Of a DNA stretch of 64,000 nt, positions 53,099-61,673 are shown in pieces. A program made the position numbers and the translations under genes. The notes beneath the pieces are model-generated. The model saw only the letters and a list, made by a program, of their open reading frames with translations. It was not told the origin of the DNA and ran no database searches. Origin of the DNA: an uncultured Clostridium sp. (GTDB taxonomy: Bacteria > Bacillota > Clostridia > Clostridiales > Clostridiaceae). The number at the start of each line of letters is the position of its first letter. The first letter of the stretch is position 1. Location: assembly GCA_934755305.1 (NCBI GenBank), contig CAKVLD010000004.1, positions 62,001 to 126,000 on the forward strand, read 5' to 3'.

Positions 53099-53352
53099 TT
53101 TTAATGTTATGATAACTAAAAAGAAATAGGGTTTTTAGTTTCGCTTAGCAAAATTGGGATTCATGGAGTATTTCTATCATTTAAAAACTTTGTTGTGACG
53201 AGAATCCAAAACTCGCATAAGGCTCAAACAATTGGATTCAATAGCGTCCCATCAAAATTTTTAAATGATGAAATACTAGACCATTTTCCCAAATGCTGCG
53301 CTGCACTAAAAACCCTATTTCTTTTTTTGTATACAGAACATAAAAATTTATT
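53098..53352 (+). repeat. Giant-hairpin repeat element, copy E (complete)
   Basis: Starts ATGTTATGATAAC six bases after the prfC stop and ends TGTATACAGAACATAAA. Outer arms AAGAAATAGGGTTTTTAGT and ACTAAAAACCCTATTTCTT are exact complements. Inner arms around GAATCCA/TGGATTC enclose ACTCGCATAAGGCTCAAACA at 53211-53230. Confidence 0.9.
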
Positions 53353-53384
53353 AGGTATATGAAGTAATAAAATAGGTAGTTATT

Positions 53385-53555
53385 TGAAATATAGAAGTAT
53401 TAAAGTTAGAACTCACACAAGGTTCAAACAACTGGATTCGATAGCGTCCCACTAGAATTTTTAAATGATGAAATACTAAACCCTTTCCCTAAATGCTATA
53501 CTTCGCTAAATATCATAATTCTTTTTTATATACAAAACATTAAAAAACATACTAG
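53385..53555 (+). repeat. Giant-hairpin repeat element, copy E2 (partial, tandem)
   Basis: Loop ACTCACACAAGGTTCAAACA at 53411-53430, followed by the conserved right half (GATGAAATACTAAACCC, TATATACAAAACATTAAA). The left half is replaced by a different sequence (GAAGTATTAAAGTTAGA) that is shared with E3, so E2 and E3 arose by tandem duplication. Confidence 0.8.
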
Positions 53556-53589
53556 CTAGATAAGTGATGTTGTAGGTAACTATTTTTAA

Positions 53590-53745
53590 GTATAGAAGTA
53601 TTAAAGTTAGAACTCGCACAAGGCTCAAACAGCTGGATTTAATAACGTCCCACTAGATTTTTTAAATAATGAAATACTAGGTCCTTTATCAAAATACTGC
53701 GCTACACTAAATACCATTATTATTTTTGTATACAAAACATCGTTG
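53590..53745 (+). repeat. Giant-hairpin repeat element, copy E3 (partial, tandem)
   Basis: Same organisation as E2: loop ACTCGCACAAGGCTCAAACA at 53612-53631, right half to TGTATACAAAACATC near 53743. On the minus strand its 3' end is read as the last 37 or so codons of the TipAS gene. Confidence 0.8.
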
Positions 53746-54407
53746 TATTTTTTTAAAGCTTTTCCTATAAATAAAGATGCTCCTTTTCCATATTTTTTAT
53801 CAACTAACTTTATCCACTCTGGATAGATTAAATAAAGCTGTACCATGGAGTGCCAGTTATCTTCACCTATTTCTATATTAAAAATTTTATAATCGCTTTT
53901 AGCTGTATTAGTTATTTCCTCGGCAATTTGTTGAACTTCATTAGAGAAAGCTTCTTTGTTTGAGTTATAGACAAGTTTGTTATATAATTGTTTTAATTTT
54001 GGATGCTTATCTTCTAATATATCATTTTTGAATTTTTCAAATCCTTCTGATAGAGACAATAAATCACTATTTAATATATTATTTTTAATAGCATTAGAAT
54101 ATTCTTTTATACTTCCATATTGATTTATTGCATTTTTAACAATTTCATCTTCTTTAGATTTTACACTTTTAATTATCTTATTAAACATTTCTATACTGCC
54201 AAAATATTTAATTATCTTATCTTCATGTTCCTTTTTTAGATTTTCTAAGGTATTATAATATTCACTCATATCAAATTCATTAAAACTCAAATCATTATCT
54301 CCTTGTATAGTTTTACCAATAAGATCTATTAATCTATTTAGTCTATCTCTTTTTTGAATTAATAATTTTTCTTGATTTTTTAGAACTTCTATTTTTACTG
54401 TTCTCAT
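53625..54407 (-). CDS. TipAS-domain protein lacking the MerR DNA-binding domain
   Basis: From the ATG at 54407 (after GAGGTGAAATA) the protein has 260 residues. It begins inside what is normally the MerR dimerisation helix (LKNQEKLLIQKRDRLNRLID), then a TipAS-type ligand-binding domain ending ENDNWHS-like and YPEWIKLVDKKYGKGASLFI. No helix-turn-helix precedes it. The last 37 or so residues (from VLYTKIIM) are encoded by repeat E3 and are not TipAS sequence. A MerR-type promoter lies upstream. It may work as a drug-binding antagonist or be a relic of a longer regulator. An in-frame ATG at 54461 adds 18 residues but has no ribosome site. Confidence 0.7.
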   Translation of the reverse strand: MRTVKIEVLKNQEKLLIQKRDRLNRLIDLIGKTIQGDNDLSFNEFDMSEYYNTLENLKKEHEDKIIKYFGSIEMFNKIIKSVKSKEDEIVKNAINQYGSIKEYSNAIKNNILNSDLLSLSEGFEKFKNDILEDKHPKLKQLYNKLVYNSNKEAFSNEVQQIAEEITNTAKSDYKIFNIEIGEDNWHSMVQLYLIYPEWIKLVDKKYGKGASLFIGKALKKYNDVLYTKIIMVFSVAQYFDKGPSISLFKKSSGTLLNPAV

Positions 54408-54495
54408 TATTTCACCTCGAAATTTAAAGTTAAAGTTGCATATACTATTCTTAATGGCCATTTCTATTTATTTGGTATATCCAAGCTTTGTTTTC

Positions 54496-54526
54496 ATGAT
54501 ACACCATTACGTCACGTGAGGGTCAA
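54496..54526 (-). promoter_or_regulatory. MerR-family promoter/operator with 19-base spacer
   Basis: On the minus strand, TTGACC (54526-54521), a spacer of exactly 19 bases, then TATCAT (54501-54496). The spacer region holds the imperfect palindrome ACCCTCACGT / ACGTAATGGT (8 of 10 symmetric). The overlong spacer with an internal dyad is the hallmark of MerR-activated promoters, and the CCCTCACGT half resembles TipA-type operators. It drives the TipAS gene at 54407. Confidence 0.8.
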
Positions 54527-54569
54527 CACTAAGAGTGAATTTTTTACTATCTATACTTTTAAGTTTTTT

Positions 54570-54811
54570 AGATTAGTGTTATGAGTACAAAAAAAGAATT
54601 AGGGCATTTAGTGAAACGCAGCATTTAGATAAGGTATTAGTATTTCATCATTTAAAAAATTTATTGGACGCAACAGGAGGACAATTGTTTGAGCTTGTCG
54701 AGTTTTGAACTCCCGTCCATTAAATTTTTTAAATGATAGAAATTGTATGTGCAATCTAGCCAGTATGCTGAAATCAAAAATAACCTCTATCTTTTATTAC
54801 AATAACAACTA
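54570..54811 (-). repeat. Giant-hairpin repeat element, copy F (minus strand, divergent)
   Basis: Read on the minus strand it starts TAGTTGTTATTGTAAT, the TAG being the stop of the small HTH gene. The inner stem is strong (ATCATTTAAAAAATTTA and complement, flanked by GGACG/CGTCC). The loop is ACTCGACAAGCTCAAACA, two bases shorter than usual. The outer arms no longer pair well, so this copy is decaying. Confidence 0.75.
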
Positions 54812-55036
54812 ATTAAAAAATATATAATCACCTGTTTTTAGGTTTCTTTTGTTACAGTAATCTACTACATGTACTACTAATTTTATGCTTCCATTACTTT
54901 TACCACTAACAACTCTACTTATAGTACTTGGTGATACATCTATTACTCTTGCACATGTATTCATATTTCCGTTAAATCTTTCATCAACTAACTTTTTTAT
55001 ACCTATAGATATTGTACCTTTTTCTTTATCCCCCAT
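54809..55036 (-). CDS. Small helix-turn-helix protein
   Basis: 75 residues with a central HTH resembling XRE/phage-repressor types (TCARVIDVSPSTISRVVSGK). There is no other domain. AAGGAGGTATATTTATG gives a firm start. Its TAG stop is the first triplet of repeat F. It could be a mobile-element relic or an orphan repressor; target unknown. The 297-base gap to the capsule operon contains both divergent promoters. Confidence 0.65.
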   Translation of the reverse strand: MGDKEKGTISIGIKKLVDERFNGNMNTCARVIDVSPSTISRVVSGKSNGSIKLVVHVVDYCNKRNLKTGDYIFFN

Positions 55037-55247
55037 AAATATACCTCCTTATTGTAAAAAAATGTATTTAATAAATAAAGTATATATTTCATTTAAGCAA
55101 AATTCAATATTGCAAAAGATGAAATGAGAGAAAGTTGTGCGTTAGTGCAAAAATTAAATTATTTTACTAATTTGGAATATGAAATTTGATGAGACAGTAT
55201 ATAAAAATATAGATAAAAATGTCGAATAAAGTTTTTTACTATATATT

Positions 55248-55276
55248 TTGTGCAAAAACTTAAATAATGCTATAAT
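55248..55276 (+). promoter_or_regulatory. Promoter of the capsule/exopolysaccharide operon
   Basis: TTGTGC (55248-55253), a 17-base spacer, then TATAAT (55271-55276), about 58 bases before the first gene. Confidence 0.75.
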
Positions 55277-55333
55277 ATAGTTTGAAAAAATACTCGAAAT
55301 AAGGTAATTAATTAAAAATTATGGAGGTTATAG

Positions 55334-56020
55334 ATGAATCAAGAGAATATAAAGGTACAAGATATAGTAGATGCTATAAGAAATAGATGGCAATTAATTG
55401 TGAGTATTACATTGACTTCAGTTATTATAGCAAGTTTTTTTACTTTATTTATAGTTAAACCTAAATATGAAGCAAGCACGAAATTATTCATAGGAAAAGA
55501 AAGTAGTGAAAATAAAGATCAAAGCTATAGTAGCAACGATGTTCAAATGTATCAAAAATTATTAAAAACTTATTCAGATGTAATAATGACAAGTGATTTA
55601 GTTGAAAGAGCTTTAAGTTCTGAAAGCTTAGATGTGGATTCTGAATTAGTTTTAGCTGGTTTAACAGTTACTCCTAAAACAGATACACAAATATTACAAA
55701 TTCAATATACAAATACTGATAAGAATCTAGCAATGGAAGTTGTAGATGCTATTACACAAGAATTTGTAAAAACATCAAGTGAATTAATCTCTAATGCAAA
55801 TGTAAAGATAATTGAAACAGTTAAATTACCACAATCTCCAGTAAGCCCTAATAAAAAGCTTAATATATCTGTTGCTTTTGTTTTAGGCTTATTAATTAGT
55901 ACTACTTTAGCATTAGTTCTTGAATTTATGAATAATACTTTTAAGTACAAAGAACAAGTAGAAAATATTTTAGGTGTACCAGTAATAGGAACTATTCCAA
56001 ATACAGATATTGTGAAATAA
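55334..56020 (+). CDS. Capsular polysaccharide chain-length regulator (Wzz/CpsC type)
   Basis: Polysaccharide co-polymerase and membrane activator of the adjacent tyrosine kinase. Two membrane spans (about 21-43 and 176-198) enclose an extracellular coiled domain; PQSPVSPNKKLN before the second span is the family's proline-rich motif. 228 residues, the length of Gram-positive CpsC/YveK, in which the kinase is a separate protein. First gene of the operon, after TGGAGG. Confidence 0.92.
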   Translation: MNQENIKVQDIVDAIRNRWQLIVSITLTSVIIASFFTLFIVKPKYEASTKLFIGKESSENKDQSYSSNDVQMYQKLLKTYSDVIMTSDLVERALSSESLDVDSELVLAGLTVTPKTDTQILQIQYTNTDKNLAMEVVDAITQEFVKTSSELISNANVKIIETVKLPQSPVSPNKKLNISVAFVLGLLISTTLALVLEFMNNTFKYKEQVENILGVPVIGTIPNTDIVK

Positions 56021-56031
56021 GGGAGAATAAT

Positions 56032-56697
56032 ATGTTTATAGTAGAAAAAAAACCAAAATCAATTTCAGCAGAAAGTTATAGAACTCTAAGAACTAATATA
56101 CAATATTCTTCTTTTGATAAAGAAATTAGGACAATAGTTGTAACTAGTTCTGAACCTGGAGAAGGAAAATCAACTGTTGTAGGAAATTTAGCACTTTCAT
56201 TTGCACAATCATATAAAAGTACAATAATAATAGATTGTGATTTAAGAAAACCTTCATTACATAAGAAGTTTAGAATATCAAATATGGTAGGACTTTCGGA
56301 TATATTAATAGGAAGAAAATCTTTAGTTGAAGCGGTTAATCAATACAATGAAAATATGCATATAATTACATCAGGAAAAATACCACCAAATCCTGCAGAA
56401 ATGTTAGGGTCTAAAGCCATGGAAAGATTAATAGCAGAACTTAAGGAAATATACGATGTAATTATTTTAGATTCAGCACCTTTGCAAGCTGTAACTGATG
56501 CACAAATTCTTTCTACTAAGTCTGATGGAACAATATTAGTAGTTAGAGCTGAAAAAACCAAAAGAGATTCAGTAGCTAGTGCTAAGGAGTTATTAGATAA
56601 AGTAAATGCTAATGTATTGGGAGTAGTGTTAAATGCTACTGAAAATAGAAGGGGTAAGTATTACTATTATTATGGTCATGGAGAAAAGGAGAAATAG
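56032..56697 (+). CDS. Capsular tyrosine-protein kinase (BY-kinase, CpsD type)
   Basis: Cytoplasmic bacterial tyrosine kinase controlling polysaccharide length and export. Walker A is SSEPGEGKST (39-48), Walker A' IIIDCDLRKP, Walker B VIILDSAPL. The autophosphorylated tyrosine cluster is KYYYYYGHGEK at the very C-terminus. 221 residues. It follows CpsC by 11 bases. Confidence 0.94.
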   Translation: MFIVEKKPKSISAESYRTLRTNIQYSSFDKEIRTIVVTSSEPGEGKSTVVGNLALSFAQSYKSTIIIDCDLRKPSLHKKFRISNMVGLSDILIGRKSLVEAVNQYNENMHIITSGKIPPNPAEMLGSKAMERLIAELKEIYDVIILDSAPLQAVTDAQILSTKSDGTILVVRAEKTKRDSVASAKELLDKVNANVLGVVLNATENRRGKYYYYYGHGEKEK

Positions 56698-56701
56698 TTA
56701 G

Positions 56702-57469
56702 ATGATAGATATTCATTCACATATTTTGCCTAATATAGATGACGGTTCTAAAAGCGAAGAGATAACCTTAGAAATGTTAAGAGCTGCTGTTAAAGATGGA
56801 ACAAAAGAAATAATAGCTACTCCTCATTTTTGTAGAGGATATGGAGATACTGAATATAAAAAAGTTAAAGAACTAGTAAAAGAAGTTCAAGAGTTAGCAG
56901 ATGAAGCAGGAATAGATATTAAAATATATCATGGTCAAGAAGTATATTATTCAGAAAGAATGTTAGAAGATTATGATAATGGACTTATAGGAACTATAAA
57001 TGATTCGAGATATATGTTATTTGAATTACCTATGACATCTAAATTAGATGAAAATATATTTGATGTTTTATATGAAATGCAACTTAAAGGAATAGTTCTT
57101 ATATTAGCACACCCTGAAAGATATAAATTTATAATTGAAAAGCCAAGTACAATAAATAGATTTATAGATGAAGGGATTCTATTTCAACTAAATTCAGGAA
57201 GTATAGAAGGAAAGTTTGGAGAAAAGATAAAGAAAACAGCAAGTATTTTGTTAGAAAATGGCATTTATAACTTTATTGGATCTGATGCACACAATACTAC
57301 TTCAAGAAGGACAGGCATATTAGAGGGAAGTAAATTAGCAAAAGAAAAAAATAAAGTATATAGAAATCTCTTTAAATATAGTGCTAATAAGATATTAAAT
57401 AATGAAGAAGTAGAATTTGTGGGAAAAAAAATTAAAGAGAAAAAGTCGTTTTTATCATTCTTTAAGTAA
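56702..57469 (+). CDS. Tyrosine-protein phosphatase, PHP family (CpsB/CapC type)
   Basis: Manganese-dependent phosphatase that dephosphorylates the CpsD kinase. PHP metal motifs: DIHSHILPNIDDGS at the N-terminus (His5, His7), IIATPHF, LAHPERY and GSDAHN. 255 residues. It starts four bases after the kinase stop. Confidence 0.94.
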   Translation: MIDIHSHILPNIDDGSKSEEITLEMLRAAVKDGTKEIIATPHFCRGYGDTEYKKVKELVKEVQELADEAGIDIKIYHGQEVYYSERMLEDYDNGLIGTINDSRYMLFELPMTSKLDENIFDVLYEMQLKGIVLILAHPERYKFIIEKPSTINRFIDEGILFQLNSGSIEGKFGEKIKKTASILLENGIYNFIGSDAHNTTSRRTGILEGSKLAKEKNKVYRNLFKYSANKILNNEEVEFVGKKIKEKKSFLSFFK

Positions 57470-57508
57470 AGTTACTAAAATAAATTTTATAGGGGTGATT
57501 GTTTAAAG

Positions 57509-58168
57509 GTGGCAAATTCAAAAATGTTTAAAAAAGAAATGCCGTTAGAATATGAGAAGGTTGGGCTATTTTATTCTTTTTTTAAAAGATTATTTGATGT
57601 GATTTTATCATTAATGGGGATAATTTTATTAAGCCCTATTTTTATAATAGTAATTATAGCAATAAAAATTGATAGTAAAGGTAAAGCTTTTTTTGTACAA
57701 GAGAGAGTTGGACTTAAAGGTAATATATTCAGAATGTATAAATTTCGTTCAATGGTAGTTGATGCGGAAGAATTAAAGAAAAACCTTATGACTCAAAATG
57801 AAATGGGAGGTCCTATGTTTAAGATGAAAGAAGACCCAAGAGTAACTAGAGTTGGTAGGTTTATTAGAAAAACAAGCATAGATGAATTACCACAACTTTT
57901 TAATGTTTTAAAAGGTGATATGAGTTTAGTAGGGCCTAGACCATCTCTTCCTAGTGAAGTTAAAGAATTTGAAACATGGATGATGGAAAGGTTAGTGGTA
58001 AAGCCAGGTATAACTTGTTATTGGCAAGTATCCGGAAGAAATAATATAGATTTTATTGATTGGATGAAGCTTGATATAAAGTATGTTAGAGAAAAGAATA
58101 TATGGATTGATGTTAAGTTAATATTTAAAACAGTATTTGTTCTTTTTGGAGATGAACATGCAAGTTAA
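57509..58168 (+). CDS. Undecaprenyl-phosphate sugar phosphotransferase (priming enzyme)
   Basis: Starts repeat-unit assembly by moving a sugar phosphate to the lipid carrier. One membrane span (about 25-50), then the catalytic motifs FFVQERVGLKGNIFRMYKFR, TSIDELPQLFNVLKGDMSLV and GPRP, and the C-terminal GITCYWQVSGRN. 219 residues, the short PglC/CpsE C-terminal form without extra membrane domain. GTG start behind AGGGGTGA. The transferred sugar cannot be told. Confidence 0.92.
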   Translation: MANSKMFKKEMPLEYEKVGLFYSFFKRLFDVILSLMGIILLSPIFIIVIIAIKIDSKGKAFFVQERVGLKGNIFRMYKFRSMVVDAEELKKNLMTQNEMGGPMFKMKEDPRVTRVGRFIRKTSIDELPQLFNVLKGDMSLVGPRPSLPSEVKEFETWMMERLVVKPGITCYWQVSGRNNIDFIDWMKLDIKYVREKNIWIDVKLIFKTVFVLFGDEHAS

Positions 58169-58181
58169 GGAGAGAAAATTT

Positions 58182-59492
58182 ATGAAAATAGTTGTAGCAG
58201 GAACAGGGTATGTAGGATTAGTTACAGGTGCCTGTTTGTCAGAAATGGGACATAAGGTTACTTGTGTAGATATTGATAAAAATAAGGTAGAATTAATGAA
58301 ATCAGGTATATCTCCTATATATGAACCAGGTTTAGATGAACTTTTAGAAAGAAATTATAGAGAAAATAGATTAGATTTTACTATCGATTATAAAAATGCT
58401 TATAAAGATGCTGATGTTATCTTCATAGGGGTAGGAACTCCAGAAAGAGAAGATGGTTCAGCTAATTTAGACTATGTTTTTACAGTATGTAAAGAAATTG
58501 CAGAAAGTATAGAAAAAGATACTTTAGTAGTAGTGAAATCAACAGTACCAATAGGAACTAATGATAAAATAGAAGAATTCTTAAAAGAAAATGTTAAAGA
58601 AGATATAAATATAGAAGTGGCTTCTAATCCAGAATTTTTAGCACAAGGAACTGCTGTTAAAGATACATTACATGCTAGCAGAATAGTAATTGGAGTAGAA
58701 TCAGATTTTGCGGAAAAACTATTAAGAGATGTATATGAAAGATTTAATCAACCAATAGTAGTTACTAATAGAAGAAGTGCAGAAATGATAAAGTATGCAT
58801 CTAATGATTTTTTAGCTTTAAAAATATCTTTCGTGAATGAAATAGCAAACTTTTGCGAAGATGTAGGAGCTGATATAGAAGATGTAGCAAAAGGTATGAG
58901 TTTTGATCCAAGAATTGGGGATAAGTTCTTAAGAGCTGGCCTTGGATATGGTGGTTCATGTTTCCCTAAGGATACCAAAGCTTTACATTGGCTTGCAAAT
59001 GATAATGGATATGAACTAAAAACTATAAAAGCAACTATAGAGGTTAATGAAAATCAAAAATACAAAATGTTTAGAAAAGCTAAAAGAATATATGGAAGCT
59101 TAAAAGGAATGAATGTAGCAGTTCTTGGTCTTACTTTTAAGCCAGGTACTGATGATTTAAGAGAAGCACCATCTATCCCTAATATAAGAAGATTATTAGA
59201 TGAAGGTGCAAATGTAAAAGTATATGATCCAGTAGGTATGAAAAACTTTAAAAAGGTATTTCCTACAGAAGTTTCTTATTGTGAAATTCCTGAAGATGCA
59301 CTTAGAGATTCAGAGCTTGCATTTATTTTCACAGAATGGAATGAAATTAAGAATTTAGAGTTAGAAAAGTATGAAGAGCTTATGAAAAAGCCAGTAATAA
59401 TGGATGGAAGAAATTGCTATAAAATAGAAGAAGTAAAAGCAAGAAAAGTTAATTATTATTCAGTAGGAAGAAAAGATATAAAAAATTTATAA
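58182..59492 (+). CDS. ugd: UDP-glucose 6-dehydrogenase
   Basis: Oxidises UDP-glucose to UDP-glucuronate with two NAD. NAD motif AGTGYVGLVTGACLSEMGH, the middle-domain EMIKYASNDFLALKISFVNE, and the catalytic cysteine in GYGGSCFPKDTKAL. 436 residues from the ATG at 58182 behind AAGGAGA; an earlier in-frame ATG at 58137 lies within the previous gene. Together with the next epimerase it suggests a uronic-acid-containing polymer. Confidence 0.95.
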   Translation: MKIVVAGTGYVGLVTGACLSEMGHKVTCVDIDKNKVELMKSGISPIYEPGLDELLERNYRENRLDFTIDYKNAYKDADVIFIGVGTPEREDGSANLDYVFTVCKEIAESIEKDTLVVVKSTVPIGTNDKIEEFLKENVKEDINIEVASNPEFLAQGTAVKDTLHASRIVIGVESDFAEKLLRDVYERFNQPIVVTNRRSAEMIKYASNDFLALKISFVNEIANFCEDVGADIEDVAKGMSFDPRIGDKFLRAGLGYGGSCFPKDTKALHWLANDNGYELKTIKATIEVNENQKYKMFRKAKRIYGSLKGMNVAVLGLTFKPGTDDLREAPSIPNIRRLLDEGANVKVYDPVGMKNFKKVFPTEVSYCEIPEDALRDSELAFIFTEWNEIKNLELEKYEELMKKPVIMDGRNCYKIEEVKARKVNYYSVGRKDIKNL

Positions 59493-59563
59493 ATTTATAC
59501 CTAAAAATACATAATAACTAATCATTAAAAAGTAAAAACTTAAGATGAATGGAGAAAAGTTGT

Positions 59564-60607
59564 ATGAAAAATATAAGTTTAAAAAATAAAACTATTTTTA
59601 TTACAGGTGTAGCAGGTTTTATAGGTTCAAATTTAGCTAAAAGCTTACTTCAAAATGTAGAAGGAGTAAAAATAGTTGGAATTGATAATATGAATGATTA
59701 CTATGATGTTAGTTTAAAGGAATATAGATTATCAGAACTTACACCTAATCCTTCTTTCAAGTTTATAAAGGGGAGTATTTCAGATAAGGACTCTATACAA
59801 GAAATTTTTAATAAGTATCAACCTAATATAGTAGTTAACTTAGCAGCACAGGCAGGAGTTAGGTACTCAATTATTAATCCAGATGCATATATGGAGGCTA
59901 ATATAATTGGATTTTTTAATATATTAGAAGCTTGCCGTAATTCATATAATCCAGGAAATACTCCAATTGAACATTTAGTATATGCATCAAGTTCATCAGT
60001 ATATGGATTAAATAAAAAAGTACCATATAGTACTGAAGATAAAGTTGATAATCCAGTATCACTTTATGCAGCTACTAAGAAATCAAATGAGTTAATGGCA
60101 CATTCATATAGTAAGCTATATGGTATTCCAGTAACAGGATTACGTTTCTTTACAGTTTATGGACCAGCAGGTAGACCTGATATGGCTTATTTTGGGTTTA
60201 CTAATAAACTAGTAAAAGGTGAAAAAATACAAATATTTAATTATGGAAATATGTCTAGAGACTTTACTTATATAGATGACATAATAACAGGTGTAATGGA
60301 TGTTATGAAAAAGACACCAGATGAAACAGAAGATGGAGTAAAGTATAAGGTATATAACATAGGAAACAATCAACCAGAAAGCTTATTAAATTTTGTTGAA
60401 ACTTTAGAAAAGTGTTTAATAGAAGAAGGAATAATAAATAGTCCAGCTGAAAAAGAATTATTACCAATGCAACCAGGCGATGTATATCAAACTTATGCTG
60501 ACGTAACAGATTTAGTAAATGATTTTGGATTTAAACCAAGTACATCCATTGAAGAAGGCCTTTCTAAATTTGCAAAGTGGTATAAAGAATTCTATATGAA
60601 TAAGTAA
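59564..60607 (+). CDS. NAD-dependent epimerase, UDP-glucuronate 4-epimerase type
   Basis: Extended SDR enzyme of 347 residues. TGVAGFIGSNLAKSL binds NAD, and YAATKKSNE carries the catalytic Tyr and Lys. NMNDYYDVSLKEYRL and FFTVYGPAGRPDMAYFGFT match UDP-glucuronate 4-epimerases (CapI), which give UDP-galacturonate. The ATG at 59564, nine bases after GGAG, is preferred over one at 59549 that overlaps it. It follows ugd, which supplies its likely substrate. Confidence 0.88.
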   Translation: MKNISLKNKTIFITGVAGFIGSNLAKSLLQNVEGVKIVGIDNMNDYYDVSLKEYRLSELTPNPSFKFIKGSISDKDSIQEIFNKYQPNIVVNLAAQAGVRYSIINPDAYMEANIIGFFNILEACRNSYNPGNTPIEHLVYASSSSVYGLNKKVPYSTEDKVDNPVSLYAATKKSNELMAHSYSKLYGIPVTGLRFFTVYGPAGRPDMAYFGFTNKLVKGEKIQIFNYGNMSRDFTYIDDIITGVMDVMKKTPDETEDGVKYKVYNIGNNQPESLLNFVETLEKCLIEEGIINSPAEKELLPMQPGDVYQTYADVTDLVNDFGFKPSTSIEEGLSKFAKWYKEFYMNK

Positions 60608-60677
60608 CAAATCAAAGCATAAAAAATAAAAATTTAAATAATAGTTTTTACAAACAAAAGATAAAGAGGTGCTTAGA

Positions 60678-61670
60678 TTGAATATTTTATACACATGTGA
60701 TAATAATTACGTCTGGATTATGGGTATATCAATGATTTCTTTATTTGAAAATAACAAAACAATAGAGGATTTAAATGTTTATCTTTTAGGAGATAGAATT
60801 AGTGAAGAAAATAAAGAAATATTACAAGATATTGCATTAAGGTATAGTAGAAAATGTTTCATCATAGACACTCCAAAGCTTAATATACCAGAAGTGCTAT
60901 GTTCAAAAAGGTGGCCTATTAGTGCATTTACTCGTTTATTTGCAGGAGAATTATTACCAAAAGATTTAGATAAAATACTTTATTTAGACTGTGACACTAT
61001 AGTTAATGATAACATAAGCGAGATTTGGGATGTCAATGTGAAAAAAAATGTATTCTTTGGTGTTAAAGATTGTATTAGTAAGACTTATAAGAAAAATATT
61101 GGTTTAGAAGATGACTCTATATACGTTAATGCAGGAGTTCTATTAATGAATCTAAAAGAGTTAAGAAAGATAGATGTAGCAAAAGCCATAGAAGATTACT
61201 TAAGTAAATATACTAATTATATTAATTATGCAGATCAAGATATACTTAATGGTATATTTTCTGAAACAATGGGAGTATTAGATCCAGAATATAATGTAAT
61301 GACATTACTTGCAGAATATGAATATAAGCATATTTTAGATTTAAGATTCCCAACGAATTATTACTCTAAAGAAGAAATATATTTAGCCGTGAAAGAGCCT
61401 AAAATTATTCACTATACAACATGTATGTTAAGTATAAGACCATGGTTTTCTAATAGCAAACATCCATATATAAATGAATTTAACAAGTATATGAATATGA
61501 GCATATGGTCAAATAGAGAATTAGAAGTATATAAATTTAATACAAAAGAATCTAGAGTATTAGAAAGTATATCAAGGCTTCCAAGAGATATGGAAGTGAA
61601 ATTGTTGGGGATAATTCATGCAGGATTAAAACCAATGTATATAAGAGCAATGGCTAAAATGAAAGGATAA
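60678..61670 (+). CDS. Glycosyltransferase family 8
   Basis: A retaining glycosyltransferase using UDP-hexose, 330 residues. MNILYTCDNNYVWIMGIS at the N-terminus and the metal-binding DxD in YLDCDTIVND are GT8 hallmarks, as are VNAGVLLMNL and ADQDILNGIF. The TTG at 60678 after AGAGGTG is chosen; a GTG at 60669 overlaps the ribosome site. Acceptor and sugar are unknown; it should add one sugar of the capsular repeat. Confidence 0.9.
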   Translation: MNILYTCDNNYVWIMGISMISLFENNKTIEDLNVYLLGDRISEENKEILQDIALRYSRKCFIIDTPKLNIPEVLCSKRWPISAFTRLFAGELLPKDLDKILYLDCDTIVNDNISEIWDVNVKKNVFFGVKDCISKTYKKNIGLEDDSIYVNAGVLLMNLKELRKIDVAKAIEDYLSKYTNYINYADQDILNGIFSETMGVLDPEYNVMTLLAEYEYKHILDLRFPTNYYSKEEIYLAVKEPKIIHYTTCMLSIRPWFSNSKHPYINEFNKYMNMSIWSNRELEVYKFNTKESRVLESISRLPRDMEVKLLGIIHAGLKPMYIRAMAKMKG

Positions 61671-61673
61671 AAA

